Shown in pieces: positions 18,444 through 26,863 of a stretch of DNA of 64,000 nucleotides. Position 1 is the first letter of the stretch, and each line of letters begins with the position of its first letter. Position numbers and translations under genes: made by a program. The DNA lies in assembly GCF_000308755.1 (NCBI RefSeq), contig NZ_BAGF01000040.1, forward strand, positions 186,001 through 250,000. Reading direction: 5' to 3'. The notes beneath the pieces are model-generated. The model was given only the letters and a program-made list of their open reading frames with translations, made no database searches and was not told where the DNA came from. The DNA is from Nocardia pneumoniae NBRC 100136. GTDB lineage: Bacteria; Actinomycetota; Actinomycetes; Mycobacteriales; Mycobacteriaceae.

Positions 18444-19271
18444 TCAGGCGGCAGGATTTCGGGCCGCGGTGATCAGGACAGTGGTGTAGCGGCACACCAG
18501 GTTGCCTCCTACCGCATCGATTGCCGCACCGAGGCCTGCCAGTACTTCGTCCAGGACGTTCTTCGGGAGCTGGGTGGTGATGCCGGTGGTGGATGACAGC
18601 TCCAGCCACTCGTCGCGGGAATACGGGTGCTCCCAGGTGAATTGCCGCTGCTCCGGCTCCTCGAACGTGCCCGCCTGCCGGATTCCGTCGGATATCTTGT
18701 CGCACATCATCGCGTACGCCTCCGGCCCCGAAGTCGTAGCCAGGCGGGCAATCGGCGAGTCGGGCAAAACGCTGCGATAGACCTCGGCGAATGCCTCCTC
18801 CAGTTCGCGGGGTGGCTGACTCGCATTCCAGAACACCGCCAGCCGGCCGCCGGGCCGCAGCGTCTCGGCGGCCTTGGCCGCCCCGGCGATCGGGTCGACC
18901 CAGTGCCAGGTCTGCCCGGAGACGATGGCGTCGAACGTCCGTCCGGCCGGATCCCAGGCTTCGAATGTGGCCACCTCGACTTCGGTTCCGTCGCGTCGCG
19001 CGAAATCGGCCATGCGCGCGTCGGGTTCGACTCCGAGCACCGTGCAGCCTGCCGCTCGGAATTGCTGGGCGACTATCCCGGTACCGATGCCGACATCGAG
19101 GAACTCGCGCCCCGGGCTCGCGGCGACGATGGCCTCCACCATGCCTTGGGGGTAGCGGGGCCGGGACCGGTGATACCGCGCCGCGTCCACGCCGAACGAC
19201 TCGGCCACCTGACGGGCTCGATGAGACTCGTTCACCGGGGGATGCGAAGGATGATCGGGTAGAGTGGGCAT
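18444..19271 (-). CDS. Class I SAM-dependent methyltransferase
   Basis: 275 residues. A-E-S-F-G-V-D-A-A-R-Y near 25 is followed by the SAM-binding motif F-L-D-V-G-I-G-T-G near 60. V-L-G-V-E-P-D-A near 80 is the acidic ribose-binding loop and D-A-I-V-S-G-Q-T-W-H-W near 115 is motif IV. This is the UbiE/Methyltransf_11 group, substrate unknown. Its start codon lies inside the first of two tandem GTGGGC-N4-GCCCAC palindromes shared with the divergent TetR gene, which very likely represses it. Confidence 0.9.
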   Translation of the reverse strand: MPTLPDHPSHPPVNESHRARQVAESFGVDAARYHRSRPRYPQGMVEAIVAASPGREFLDVGIGTGIVAQQFRAAGCTVLGVEPDARMADFARRDGTEVEVATFEAWDPAGRTFDAIVSGQTWHWVDPIAGAAKAAETLRPGGRLAVFWNASQPPRELEEAFAEVYRSVLPDSPIARLATTSGPEAYAMMCDKISDGIRQAGTFEEPEQRQFTWEHPYSRDEWLELSSTTGITTQLPKNVLDEVLAGLGAAIDAVGGNLVCRYTTVLITAARNPAA

Positions 19272-19301
19272 GCGCCCACCTTAGTGGGCGGATGCCCACT
19301 A
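19264..19301. promoter_or_regulatory. Two tandem GTGGGC-N4-GCCCAC operators
   Basis: Perfect palindromes at 19264-19279 (spacer ATGC) and 19284-19299 (spacer GGAT, extended to 8-base arms TAGTGGGC/GCCCACTA at 19282-19301). The centres are 20 bases apart, about two helical turns, which suits two TetR dimers side by side. The first overlaps the methyltransferase ATG. Confidence 0.75.
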
Positions 19302-19335
19302 CGCCAGCTCTCATGATCGAAAGGACGGAAGCCGG

Positions 19336-19968
19336 GTGCCGACCGGGATACACATCCGCGACGTGCGTGCACAGCTGTTCGACGCCGCCGAACGCGTCCT
19401 GCTCCGGGACGGGGCGATGGCGCTGACCAGCCGGGCGGTCACCATGGAGGCAGGCTGCGCCAAGGGCGTGCTGCACCGGCATTTCGACGACTTCGACGCC
19501 TTCCTGGCCGAATTCGTGCTCGATCGCATTCAGCGGATCGAGCGTCGAGCCGTCGCCCTGCGGGAGGCAGCCGGGACCGCCGCTGTCGCGGACAACATCA
19601 CCAGCGCGCTGGCGGACCTGTTCGGGTCGATCGCTGGAGCGATCGTTCCGCTCATCACCTTCCGGGACGAACTGCGCGCCCGCCTGCGCAGGGCCGGGCT
19701 GGTCGGCCTGCCGGTAGTGACGGAAGCCGCGGCCATGATCGCGTCCTACCTCACGGTCGAGCGCGAACTGGGCCGGATCGCGGCAGAAGCCGACATCGAC
19801 ACGCTCGCACCCACTCTGATCGGGGCGGGGCATCTGCTGTACGCGGACCGGAAAGCCACTCCACCGGAGGTCGCCGACGTCCGCAAAATGGTGGTTACTG
19901 TCCTCGCCGACGTCCTGCGCGAAGTAGAGCGGCAACGGCCCAGCGGTAACTCGCCGGAGAGCCGCTGA
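19336..19968 (+). CDS. TetR-family regulator
   Basis: 210 residues from a GTG. TetR DNA-binding domain at about 8-55: R-A-Q-L-F-D-A-A-E-R-V-L-L-R-D-G, then V-T-M-E-A-G-C-A-K-G-V-L-H-R-H-F. It is divergent from the methyltransferase across 64 bases that contain two tandem palindromes, so it is almost certainly an autoregulator that also controls the methyltransferase. The C-terminal ligand domain gives no clue to the inducer. Confidence 0.9.
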   Translation: MPTGIHIRDVRAQLFDAAERVLLRDGAMALTSRAVTMEAGCAKGVLHRHFDDFDAFLAEFVLDRIQRIERRAVALREAAGTAAVADNITSALADLFGSIAGAIVPLITFRDELRARLRRAGLVGLPVVTEAAAMIASYLTVERELGRIAAEADIDTLAPTLIGAGHLLYADRKATPPEVADVRKMVVTVLADVLREVERQRPSGNSPESR

Positions 19969-19982
19969 GAAAGTGTCCGCGT

Positions 19983-20016
19983 CGAGCCGGAAACGTCGTC
20001 TCGAGACGGCGGCTCG
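19983..20016. terminator. Bidirectional stem-loop between convergent genes
   Basis: The outer arms CGAGCCG (19983-19989) and CGGCTCG (20010-20016) enclose an inner palindrome GTCTCGAGAC. It lies between the convergent TetR (stop 19968) and flavin monooxygenase (stop 20029) genes and could end both transcripts. Confidence 0.5.
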
Positions 20017-20028
20017 GGTGGGTTCGCG

Positions 20029-21393
20029 TCAGGACCTGCGGGTGAGCGGTTCCCGCAACCGGAGGTGCTCGCGCAGTGTGGTGCCGGTGTATTCGGTGCG
20101 GTAGACCCCGCGCTCCTGGAGTTCGGGGACCAGCCAGTCGACGATCTCGTCGAGTCCGCCGGGGACCAGGTAGGGGGAGATGTTGAATCCGTCGGAGGCT
20201 CCGTGGCGCACCCAGCGGGCGAGTTCGTCGGCGACCTGGGCGGGGGTGCCCGCGAAGCCGGAGCGTTCGGTTGTCGCGATGACGACCTCCCGCAGGGAGA
20301 GGTTCTCGGCTTCGGCTCTGGCTCGCCATTCGCGGGCGATGGCCAGCGGGTCCTGTCCGGAACGCGGCGCCCCTCTGGTCTCCGAAATCGGGCGCGGCTG
20401 TGGGTCGTCCGGGGGCAGTGGGCCGTCCGGGTCGAGTCCGGACAGGTCGCGGCCCCAGACCTGACCGGCCAGCGACAGCGCGGTCCGGCCGGTGTACTGG
20501 CCGTTCTTCACCCAGCGCACCTTCTCCTCGACCTCGGATTCCTTCTCCGCGAGGATGATCTGGGTGCCGGGCAGGATCCGGATGTCGTCCTGCGGGCGTC
20601 CCGCCGCACGCAGGCGGGACCGGATGTCGTCGGCGAAGGTGAGCGCGTCGTCGAAATGTGTTCCGTGCCTGGAGAAGATGACGTCGGCATGCGCCGCGGC
20701 GAAATCGCGGCCGGTCGGCGAGTCACCGGCCTGGAAGATGACCGGATGTCCTTGCCTGCTGCGCGGCAGCGTGGGGGTGATCGTCACCTGGAAGTGGTCG
20801 CTGGTCCGCTCGACCGGGTGGATGGCGTCGGCGCGCGCCCACGACGGGCTCTGCTGCGACGTCGCGATCGCGCCGTCGTCCCAGGCGTCCCAGATCGCGC
20901 GCACCGTCGCCACGAATTCGGCGGCGCGTTCGTAGCGCAGCGCGTGGTCCAGATAGCCGCCGCGGCGGAAGTTGGCGCCGGTCCAGGCGTTGTCGGTGGT
21001 GACCGCGTTCCAGCCCGCGCGACCGCCGGACAGCAGGTCCAGCCCGCTGAGCTTGCGTGCGAGGTCGGCGGGCTCGTTGTAGGTCGTGTTCTGCGTGGCG
21101 ACCAGGCCGATGTGGCGGGTGATGCCCGCCAGTGCGGCCAGTTGCGTGATGGCGTCGGGACGGCCCGCGATGTCCAGTTCGAGGATGACGCCGTCCTGCT
21201 CGCGCAGGCGCAGTCCCTCGCCGAGGAAGAACGCGTCGAACAGGCCGCGCTCCGCGGTCTGCGCGACCTTGCGGAAGGTCTCGAAATCGATCTGCGATCC
21301 GCTGGACGGTTCCGACCAGATCGTGGTGTGGTTCACGCCCTGGAAGAAGACGCCGAAGTGGACCTGGGCGTCGGGGCGCGGGAAGTCGGTCAC
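20029..21393 (-). CDS. NtaA/DmoA-family FMN-dependent monooxygenase
   Basis: 454 residues of the luciferase-like (TIM-barrel) NtaA/SnaA/DszA/DmoA group: W-N-A-V-T-T near 125, H-R-G near the sulfur/nitrogen-substrate region and long C-terminal helices. These enzymes use FMNH2 from a separate reductase to oxidise sulfides, sulfones, EDTA-type amines or dibenzothiophene sulfone. A second luciferase-like gene lies 19 bases upstream on the same strand. A perfect palindrome occurs before that pair. No flavin reductase gene is adjacent. A role in scavenging sulfur from organosulfur compounds is the most likely inference. Confidence 0.88.
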   Translation of the reverse strand: MTDFPRPDAQVHFGVFFQGVNHTTIWSEPSSGSQIDFETFRKVAQTAERGLFDAFFLGEGLRLREQDGVILELDIAGRPDAITQLAALAGITRHIGLVATQNTTYNEPADLARKLSGLDLLSGGRAGWNAVTTDNAWTGANFRRGGYLDHALRYERAAEFVATVRAIWDAWDDGAIATSQQSPSWARADAIHPVERTSDHFQVTITPTLPRSRQGHPVIFQAGDSPTGRDFAAAHADVIFSRHGTHFDDALTFADDIRSRLRAAGRPQDDIRILPGTQIILAEKESEVEEKVRWVKNGQYTGRTALSLAGQVWGRDLSGLDPDGPLPPDDPQPRPISETRGAPRSGQDPLAIAREWRARAEAENLSLREVVIATTERSGFAGTPAQVADELARWVRHGASDGFNISPYLVPGGLDEIVDWLVPELQERGVYRTEYTGTTLREHLRLREPLTRRS

Positions 21394-21412
21394 GGGAACG
21401 GTCTCCTGGTGC

Positions 21413-22456
21413 TCAGCGTGTGGTGGCGTAGCGGTTGACGGGACGGGCCAGGCCGAGGTTGGCGCGCAACGTCGAACCGGGAACCGGGCGGTGCGCCACG
21501 CCGGTGCGCAGCAGACCGGGCAGGACTTCGCGCGTGAGCACGGGCAGGTCTTCGTCGATCACCGCGGGGTGCAGCCGGACGCCGTCGAAATGGGCACTGA
21601 GTTCGGTGAGCAGGCCGACCAGCTTTTGCGCCGAGCCGGAGAACGCCGGTCGGCCACCGGAACCGGGTGGCGTGGCGAACCGCTCCGCGGCACTCGCGGC
21701 GGGCGTGTCGAGCGTGACGTCGAGCTCGGCGAAGACCAGCGGAGCACCCGCCGAACGCGCGTGCGCACCCGCCTCGATCGCGGCGGAGACCGAATCGGCC
21801 GCGACCAGCCGAACGTCGACCTCGCCCTCGGCGCCGAACACCACCGGCTGTCCCTGCGGCGGCCGCGGCACGATCGCGGGCCCCTTCACCGCGAAGCTCT
21901 CGCCCTGGAAGTCGATGTAGTGCAGCTTGTTCCGGTCGAGGAACCGGCCGCTGGGGTAGTCGCGGATCACCGCGTCGTCCTCCCAGGAGTCCCACAGGCG
22001 GCGCGCCACCTCGATGGAATCCCGCTGCTCCCTGGCCAGCTCGGCGTCCCCGCGCACCGGAGGGCGGCCCCAGGTCGCCGCCGCGCGGGGGTCCTCGACG
22101 CGTTCGGCGATCCATCCGGCCCGTCCGCGCGACGCGTAGTCGAGCGAGGCCACCTGCGAGGCCGTGTGGAACGGCTCGGCGTAGGTGGTCGCGACCGTGG
22201 GCACCAGTCCGATCGTGCTGGTCGTCGCCGCGACGAACGCCGCCCGGGTCACCGCGTCCATCCGTCCTGGCAGCGCCCCGGGCAGGATCGAGTCGGCGAA
22301 CGTGGCGAGGGTGAACCCGGCGTTCTCGGCGGCGGCGACCCGGGTGCGCACGGTGTCGGCGGTGAGCAGACGATCCGGCGCATGCGCTGCATGCCGCCAC
22401 GCCTCGGGATGAAATCCCTCGCCGTCGAGTTCTATGCCGAGCGCGAGAACGCCCAT
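21413..22456 (-). CDS. LLM-class flavin-dependent oxidoreductase
   Basis: 347 residues from the ATG at 22456 (M-G-V-L-A-L-G-I-E-L-D-G). The frame continues upstream only as an antisense shadow of the MFS gene. Luciferase-like TIM barrel: L-A-T-F-A-D-S near 50, P-T-V-A-T-T-Y-A-E-P-F near 85, and L-D-Y-A-S-R-G-R-A-G-W near 105. It uses F420H2 or FMNH2; the sequence does not decide which. It is co-transcribed with the DmoA-like monooxygenase 19 bases downstream. Confidence 0.85.
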   Translation of the reverse strand: MGVLALGIELDGEGFHPEAWRHAAHAPDRLLTADTVRTRVAAAENAGFTLATFADSILPGALPGRMDAVTRAAFVAATTSTIGLVPTVATTYAEPFHTASQVASLDYASRGRAGWIAERVEDPRAAATWGRPPVRGDAELAREQRDSIEVARRLWDSWEDDAVIRDYPSGRFLDRNKLHYIDFQGESFAVKGPAIVPRPPQGQPVVFGAEGEVDVRLVAADSVSAAIEAGAHARSAGAPLVFAELDVTLDTPAASAAERFATPPGSGGRPAFSGSAQKLVGLLTELSAHFDGVRLHPAVIDEDLPVLTREVLPGLLRTGVAHRPVPGSTLRANLGLARPVNRYATTR

Positions 22457-22606
22457 TCGACAACCTCTTTCGTACCGCGACCGACACAGTGCACGCCCGG
22501 CCGCGACAGCCCGAGCGGGCGCTGACCCGGCTCGGGCCGCCGACGGCGCACCCTCTCCGAGCATGGCGGGCGGCGGCAGTCCGGCGCGATGGTTTGCGTC
22601 GCGATG

Positions 22607-22624
22607 ATTCGAAGGTTGTCGAAT
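22607..22624. promoter_or_regulatory. Palindrome ATTCGA-N6-TCGAAT upstream of monooxygenase pair
   Basis: Perfect 6-base arms, about 150 bases upstream of the luciferase-like gene start, in the 218-base spacer after the MFS gene. It is a candidate operator for the two-gene monooxygenase operon. Confidence 0.4.
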
Positions 22625-22630
22625 AGCAGT

Positions 22631-22662
22631 GTGCGCCGGAGCCGTGCGGCACTCCGGCGCAC
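22631..22662 (-). terminator. Strong terminator of MFS gene
   Basis: GTGCGCCGGAG and CTCCGGCGCAC are perfect 11-base arms around a 10-base loop, 12 bases after the MFS stop on the minus strand. No T-run follows. Confidence 0.65.
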
Positions 22663-22674
22663 GCCGCTGTGCGG

Positions 22675-24111
22675 TTACCGCGCCGCGCGGGCCGAGAACG
22701 CCGCGGCGAGCAGGACCGTGACCCCCTCGGCGATCGCCGTGACGCCCAACGCGTGCGCCGCGCTCGACACCGTGCTGCCCGCCAGGCCGAGGAACAGCGA
22801 CCCGAAGGTGGCGATGCCGACCACGATGCCGAGTTGCACGGTGGTCACCAGAATGCCGCTGGCATCGGCCGCCAGGGTCATCGGCACCTTGGCCAGCGTG
22901 CGCGTCATGAGCGGACTGAACGCCAGACCATTGCCGAGGCCGCAGAGGCCGAGCAGCACCAGCGCGATCACGCCGACGTCGGCCCGGTCGCGCAGCAGCG
23001 CGCCGAGCGCGACCATGCTCGCCGCCCCGAGCACCAGGCCGAGCGGAATCATGGCGGGGTGGAACCGATTCGGGATCCGCTCCCAGTTCAGGCTGGCCAC
23101 CGCGAAGGTCGCTCCGAGCGGGACGAACAGCAGACCCGCGTGCAGCGCGCTGTAGCCGAGAGTGCTCTGCAGGTGGATCGCCATGACGAACATCCAGCCG
23201 CCGAAGGTCGCCATGACCACGAACAACGTGACCGCCGTCAGCACCAGTCCCGGCGCCGCGAGGACCGGCCGGGCGAACAGCGGTTCGCCGCCGCGCGCCG
23301 CCACCAGTCGTTCGATGGTCACGAACAGTGCGAGGCCGATAACGCTGGCGCCCAACGAGATCCACGACCACAGCGGCCAATCCAGTTCTCGGCCCAGCAC
23401 CAGCGGAAGCACCAGCAGCAGCACCGACACGGTGAGTGTCGCCAACCCGGGCAGATCGAGCTTGCGTTCGACGCGCTGGGTCGCCGACGGCAGGACGCGC
23501 GGCGCCACGGCGAGCAGCACGACGCCGATCGGCACGTTCACCAGGAACACGCCACGCCAGCTGCTGCCGAACAGGTCGGCGTTGACGATGAGCCCGCCGA
23601 GCACCTGTCCGGCGACCATGCCGCCGGAGATGATCGCCGAATACAGGCTGAGCGCCCTCGCCCGGGCGTCGCCGGTGAAGACGCGCTGGATGAGCGTCAT
23701 GATCTGCGGCACCATCGCCGCCGCGCCGACACCCTGTGCGAACCGGAAGACGATCAACGACGTCTCGTTCCAAGCCAGACCGCAGGCCAGCGAGGCCAGC
23801 GTGAACGCGGCGAGTCCCGCGATGAACGCGCGGCGCTGGGTGAACCGGTCGCCCAGGCGCGCGCCGGTGACCAGCAGGACGGCGTAGGCGATGACGTAAC
23901 CGGCGACGATCAGCTGCAGAGCCGAGCCGCTGGTGTGCAACGAGCCGCGAATCGAGGGAATCGCCACGTTGACGATGGAAGCGTCGAGCACGGCCATGAA
24001 CTGGCCGGTGAGGATGACCATGAGGATGGCCAGTGGACGCCGCGCTCCCAGCGCGGCGGGCGGCGTGGCGGCGCGCGTCGCCGCCGCACCGGGCGAGATG
24101 GTCTGTGTCAT
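22675..24111 (-). CDS. MFS transporter, DHA2 (14-TM, EmrB/QacA) family
   Basis: 478 residues from the ATG at 24111. Many hydrophobic segments; motif D1 L-D-A-S-I-V-N-V-A-I-P-S-I in TM1 and motif A G-A-R-L-G-D-R-F-T-Q-R-R after TM2. Motif C is seen as S-G-G-M-V-A-G-Q-V-L-G-G in TM5. This is a proton-driven drug or metabolite exporter of the cytoplasmic membrane. It has its own terminator and is flanked by a sulfatase gene upstream on the same strand with 81 bases between. Confidence 0.92.
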   Translation of the reverse strand: MTQTISPGAAATRAATPPAALGARRPLAILMVILTGQFMAVLDASIVNVAIPSIRGSLHTSGSALQLIVAGYVIAYAVLLVTGARLGDRFTQRRAFIAGLAAFTLASLACGLAWNETSLIVFRFAQGVGAAAMVPQIMTLIQRVFTGDARARALSLYSAIISGGMVAGQVLGGLIVNADLFGSSWRGVFLVNVPIGVVLLAVAPRVLPSATQRVERKLDLPGLATLTVSVLLLVLPLVLGRELDWPLWSWISLGASVIGLALFVTIERLVAARGGEPLFARPVLAAPGLVLTAVTLFVVMATFGGWMFVMAIHLQSTLGYSALHAGLLFVPLGATFAVASLNWERIPNRFHPAMIPLGLVLGAASMVALGALLRDRADVGVIALVLLGLCGLGNGLAFSPLMTRTLAKVPMTLAADASGILVTTVQLGIVVGIATFGSLFLGLAGSTVSSAAHALGVTAIAEGVTVLLAAAFSARAAR

Positions 24112-24192
24112 GCTTCGAGCTTGCGATGTGCCGGGCACCGGTAACAGGAGCCCGATAACACTGGTACCGGCAGCACCAGGCTGAGCGCGAGG

Positions 24193-25854
24193 CTAGGGCG
24201 GGGGCACCAGATCCAGCAGGGCTTTACCGATCCGCTCGGCTTGGACCAAGACGTTCGTCTGCGCTGCGATGTAGTCGCCGATGCCTTCCTCTTGGGCGGC
24301 CCGCAGATACGGCGGCAGCGGCTGCTGGATCTCGTTCCGGATGACGTTGTCCAGCAGCGATTCCATCTCCCCGCGCAACGGGTTTCCGGTCGCGGCCTGG
24401 TTGTCGAGCTCGAGCCGGCCGCCATCGGCGCTGTAGTCGTAGAGTTCGAATTCCTGCTCTTGCGCCGCATCGATCTGGATCTGGCCGCGCACCCAATGAG
24501 AGTAGGAAGTGAATTTCGCGTCGGCGGTGCGCACCATCGCCACATGGCCCGGCGCGTTCTGGTTGAACAGGATCGCGGCCTCTTCGATCGAGTCCTCGTC
24601 GGTGGTGTGCGCGACCCAGGGACGGCCCGCGGCGCCCGGATTACGGCACAGCGCGGCGATGTCCAGTCGCCCGCTGAGGTGTTCGTAGCGTCCGTCGCCG
24701 CGCCAGCCATTTCCGCCGGTGGCGATGGTGAGCAGCAAGGGCGTGAAATCGACGCTGGAGGTGAGCTGGCTCCTGGTGCTCGTACCCGCGACCGGGCTGA
24801 AGTAGCCGCGCGGATCGTGGACGTAGAGCGGAACCCGGATCGCCTCGTCGTAGGCGGCGCCGCCTTTGCCGTGCAGGCCGTGCGAACCGGCGTAATCGCC
24901 GTGGTCTGAGGTGAAGACGATGACGGTGTTGGCCGCGACCTCGGGGCGGGAGTTCAGGGTGTCGAGCACCCGCCCGATCTGGATGTCGACCTGCTGCTGG
25001 GCCCACAGATAGAGGTTGCGCATGTCGATCCAGGCATGCACGGCTTCCGGCGTTCCGTAGGGCGCGGGCCCGAATGCCGCGGCCGAGACCTCCACCAGCG
25101 CCATCTGCAGCCGAGGCTTCTTCGACAGTTGTTCCAGCGATTCGAAATTGGGCGGAAGGTCGTTCATCCAGCGCGGGATGTCGGCGTTGAATTGGTCGCG
25201 CCGGGTCCAGCGCGGCCACCATTGGATGTCATGCGGGTTGACCAGCGACACGGTGGTGCACCAGGGTGCGCTGCCGGAATCGTTGTGGAACCAGTCGACG
25301 AATTGGTCGACGATCTTCGGATCCGCCTGCAGCCCTTGGCCCGGTGCGCCATTGGGGGAGGGATAGGTGCCGCCGTGAAAGCCGTACGCCTCGAGCGCGC
25401 CCGGCGTGCGATCCGGGTAGCTGCCGAGATGCCACTTGCCCCAGTAGGTGGTGTCGTACCCGTGCTCGCGCAGCATCGACCCCCACGTCGGGAACAACGG
25501 CGTCAACGTCGACTCCGACACGACCATCACGCCGGTCTGCTGCGAATAGAGGCCGGTGAGCAGGCAACCGCGAGCCGGTGTGCAGTCGTTCGCCGCGGTG
25601 TAGTGGTTCTCGAAGGACACACTGCCTTCGCGGATCCGGGCGATATTCGGCAGCACGCGATCCAATATCCCCTGCTCGGGAAACCACATGGGGGTGCGCA
25701 TCTCGTCCACGATGATCACGAGGATGTTCGGCTTGTCCGGATCGATGTCCGCTCGCGCTCTGCCCGGGGCGGCTCCGGCCGAGACGGCGGCCGCCGCCGT
25801 CGCCGAGGTGGCCGCGCTGGTCAGAAATCCCCTTCGAGTGAACGAGCTCGGCAA
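24193..25854 (-). CDS. Tat-exported sulfatase
   Basis: 553 residues. Twin-arginine signal T-R-R-G-F-L-T followed by an Ala-rich hydrophobic stretch to about residue 33. Sulfatase core: metal-binding V-D-E-M-R near 48, active-site signature C-T-P-A-R (about 92-96; this Cys is converted to formylglycine), G-K-W-H near 140 and D-H-G-D near 315. It hydrolyses a sulfate (or phosphonate/phosphate) ester outside the cytoplasm. A formylglycine-generating enzyme must be encoded elsewhere. With the nearby luciferase-like monooxygenases it may serve sulfur acquisition. Confidence 0.92.
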   Translation of the reverse strand: MPSSFTRRGFLTSAATSATAAAAVSAGAAPGRARADIDPDKPNILVIIVDEMRTPMWFPEQGILDRVLPNIARIREGSVSFENHYTAANDCTPARGCLLTGLYSQQTGVMVVSESTLTPLFPTWGSMLREHGYDTTYWGKWHLGSYPDRTPGALEAYGFHGGTYPSPNGAPGQGLQADPKIVDQFVDWFHNDSGSAPWCTTVSLVNPHDIQWWPRWTRRDQFNADIPRWMNDLPPNFESLEQLSKKPRLQMALVEVSAAAFGPAPYGTPEAVHAWIDMRNLYLWAQQQVDIQIGRVLDTLNSRPEVAANTVIVFTSDHGDYAGSHGLHGKGGAAYDEAIRVPLYVHDPRGYFSPVAGTSTRSQLTSSVDFTPLLLTIATGGNGWRGDGRYEHLSGRLDIAALCRNPGAAGRPWVAHTTDEDSIEEAAILFNQNAPGHVAMVRTADAKFTSYSHWVRGQIQIDAAQEQEFELYDYSADGGRLELDNQAATGNPLRGEMESLLDNVIRNEIQQPLPPYLRAAQEEGIGDYIAAQTNVLVQAERIGKALLDLVPPP

Positions 25855-25990
25855 TGTTCCTCCACGAATGAGTATGTTCGGTCGTCAAGTGGAACGCGGC
25901 GTATCTCGGTGCTGTCACCGTAGCGTCGAGCGGCGGGCGGTGGCCGCAGGCCGAGGGGAGACACGCCGATCGGCGATCGGTGTTATGCGT

Positions 25991-26007
25991 GGCCGAAGTT
26001 GTCGGCC
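25991..26007 (-). terminator. Stem-loop downstream of TetR gene
   Basis: GGCCGA-AGTTG-TCGGCC, 19 bases after the TetR stop on the minus strand. Short 6-base arms, no T-run. Confidence 0.35.
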
Positions 26008-26025
26008 GATTCGATGCCGGACCGG

Positions 26026-26712
26026 CTACGGCAGGCCGACCAGATCCGCCATCAGGTTCATGTGGTGGGTGAAGTACTCGGCACGGGCTTCGATGGTGTT
26101 GTCGAGGCGGCCGAAGATTTCGAAGTTGAGCAGGCCGAACAGGTGGGTCCAGGCGACGAATACGCGGTCGAGAACCTCCTCGGGCAGGTCGGAGGATTGC
26201 CGCTCGATGAGGCGGCGCAGGTCGGCGCGCACGGGGGCGGGCAGTGGAGTCGGAAGCGGCGGCGCCGTCAGCTCTTTCGCACCTGCTTGCGCGATGGCGA
26301 CGAGCCGGAACACCACCGCCGCCGCAGGCGCCACAGTGTCTTCCGGTGCGTCGTAACCGGGCACTGGATTGCCGTACAGCAGGCCGTATTCGGTCGGATG
26401 TGCCACCGCCCACTCCCGCACGGAAGAGCACACCGCAAGCCACCGCCCGCGCAGATCGGTGGCGGATATTCTCGCGTCGGCATCGGCGGCGGCGTCGGCG
26501 AGCGCCTGGTAGGCCTCCATGATCAGGGCGGTCAGCAGATCGTCGCGGCTCGGGAAGTACCGGTAGAGCGCGGACGCGACGATGCCCAGATCGCGCGCGA
26601 CCCCGCGCAGGGAGAGGTTCGCGCCATCCATCGCCAATCGCCTGCGCGCGGCGGCCTTGATCTCCTCGGTCATCTCGGAGCGGACACGCGCGCGCAGCGA
26701 AGGGGCGGACAT
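26026..26712 (-). CDS. TetR-family regulator (TetR_C_13-like)
   Basis: 228 residues from the ATG at 26712 (M-S-A-P-S-L-R-A-R-V-R-S-E-M-T). DNA-binding helices near 15-62, including L-S-L-R-G-V-A-R-D-L-G-I-V-A-S-A-L-Y-R-Y-F. The C-terminal W-x-x-V...W-A-V-A-H-P-T-E-Y-G-L-L-Y region is typical of a large actinobacterial TetR group. -10 TATACT ends six bases before the ATG, which implies a leaderless transcript. It is divergent from the epimerase gene, with GAGAAC half-sites throughout the spacer. Confidence 0.9.
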   Translation of the reverse strand: MSAPSLRARVRSEMTEEIKAAARRRLAMDGANLSLRGVARDLGIVASALYRYFPSRDDLLTALIMEAYQALADAAADADARISATDLRGRWLAVCSSVREWAVAHPTEYGLLYGNPVPGYDAPEDTVAPAAAVVFRLVAIAQAGAKELTAPPLPTPLPAPVRADLRRLIERQSSDLPEEVLDRVFVAWTHLFGLLNFEIFGRLDNTIEARAEYFTHHMNLMADLVGLP

Positions 26713-26718
26713 GCCCGA

Positions 26719-26832
26719 AGTATAGAGAACAAGTAAACGCTCAGAGAACGTGTGTACGATATGTGAACACTGTTCTTGACATAGATCGCCGTTCGCGGCT
26801 ATCTTCTTCCCTGAAGAGAGAACGGTGTTCTC
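26719..26832. promoter_or_regulatory. Divergent promoters with four GAGAAC half-sites
   Basis: Minus-strand -10 TATACT (26724-26719) for the TetR gene. Plus-strand TTGACA (26776-26781) and TATCTT (26800-26805), 18 apart, for the epimerase gene. Palindromes GAACA-C-TGTTC (26765-26775) abut the -35 and GAGAAC-GGT-GTTCTC (26818-26832) covers the start site. Direct repeats of GAGAAC occur at 26725 and 26744, 19 bases apart. Confidence 0.7.
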
Positions 26833-26863
26833 CAAACGGAACACACGACAGGATGGATCTGCC

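Noticed and set aside
21413..23773. 786-codon minus-strand frame that would fuse the luciferase-like protein to upstream sequence
   Set aside because: Only the part from the ATG at 22456 resembles a protein family; the rest is a frame-shifted shadow of the MFS gene.
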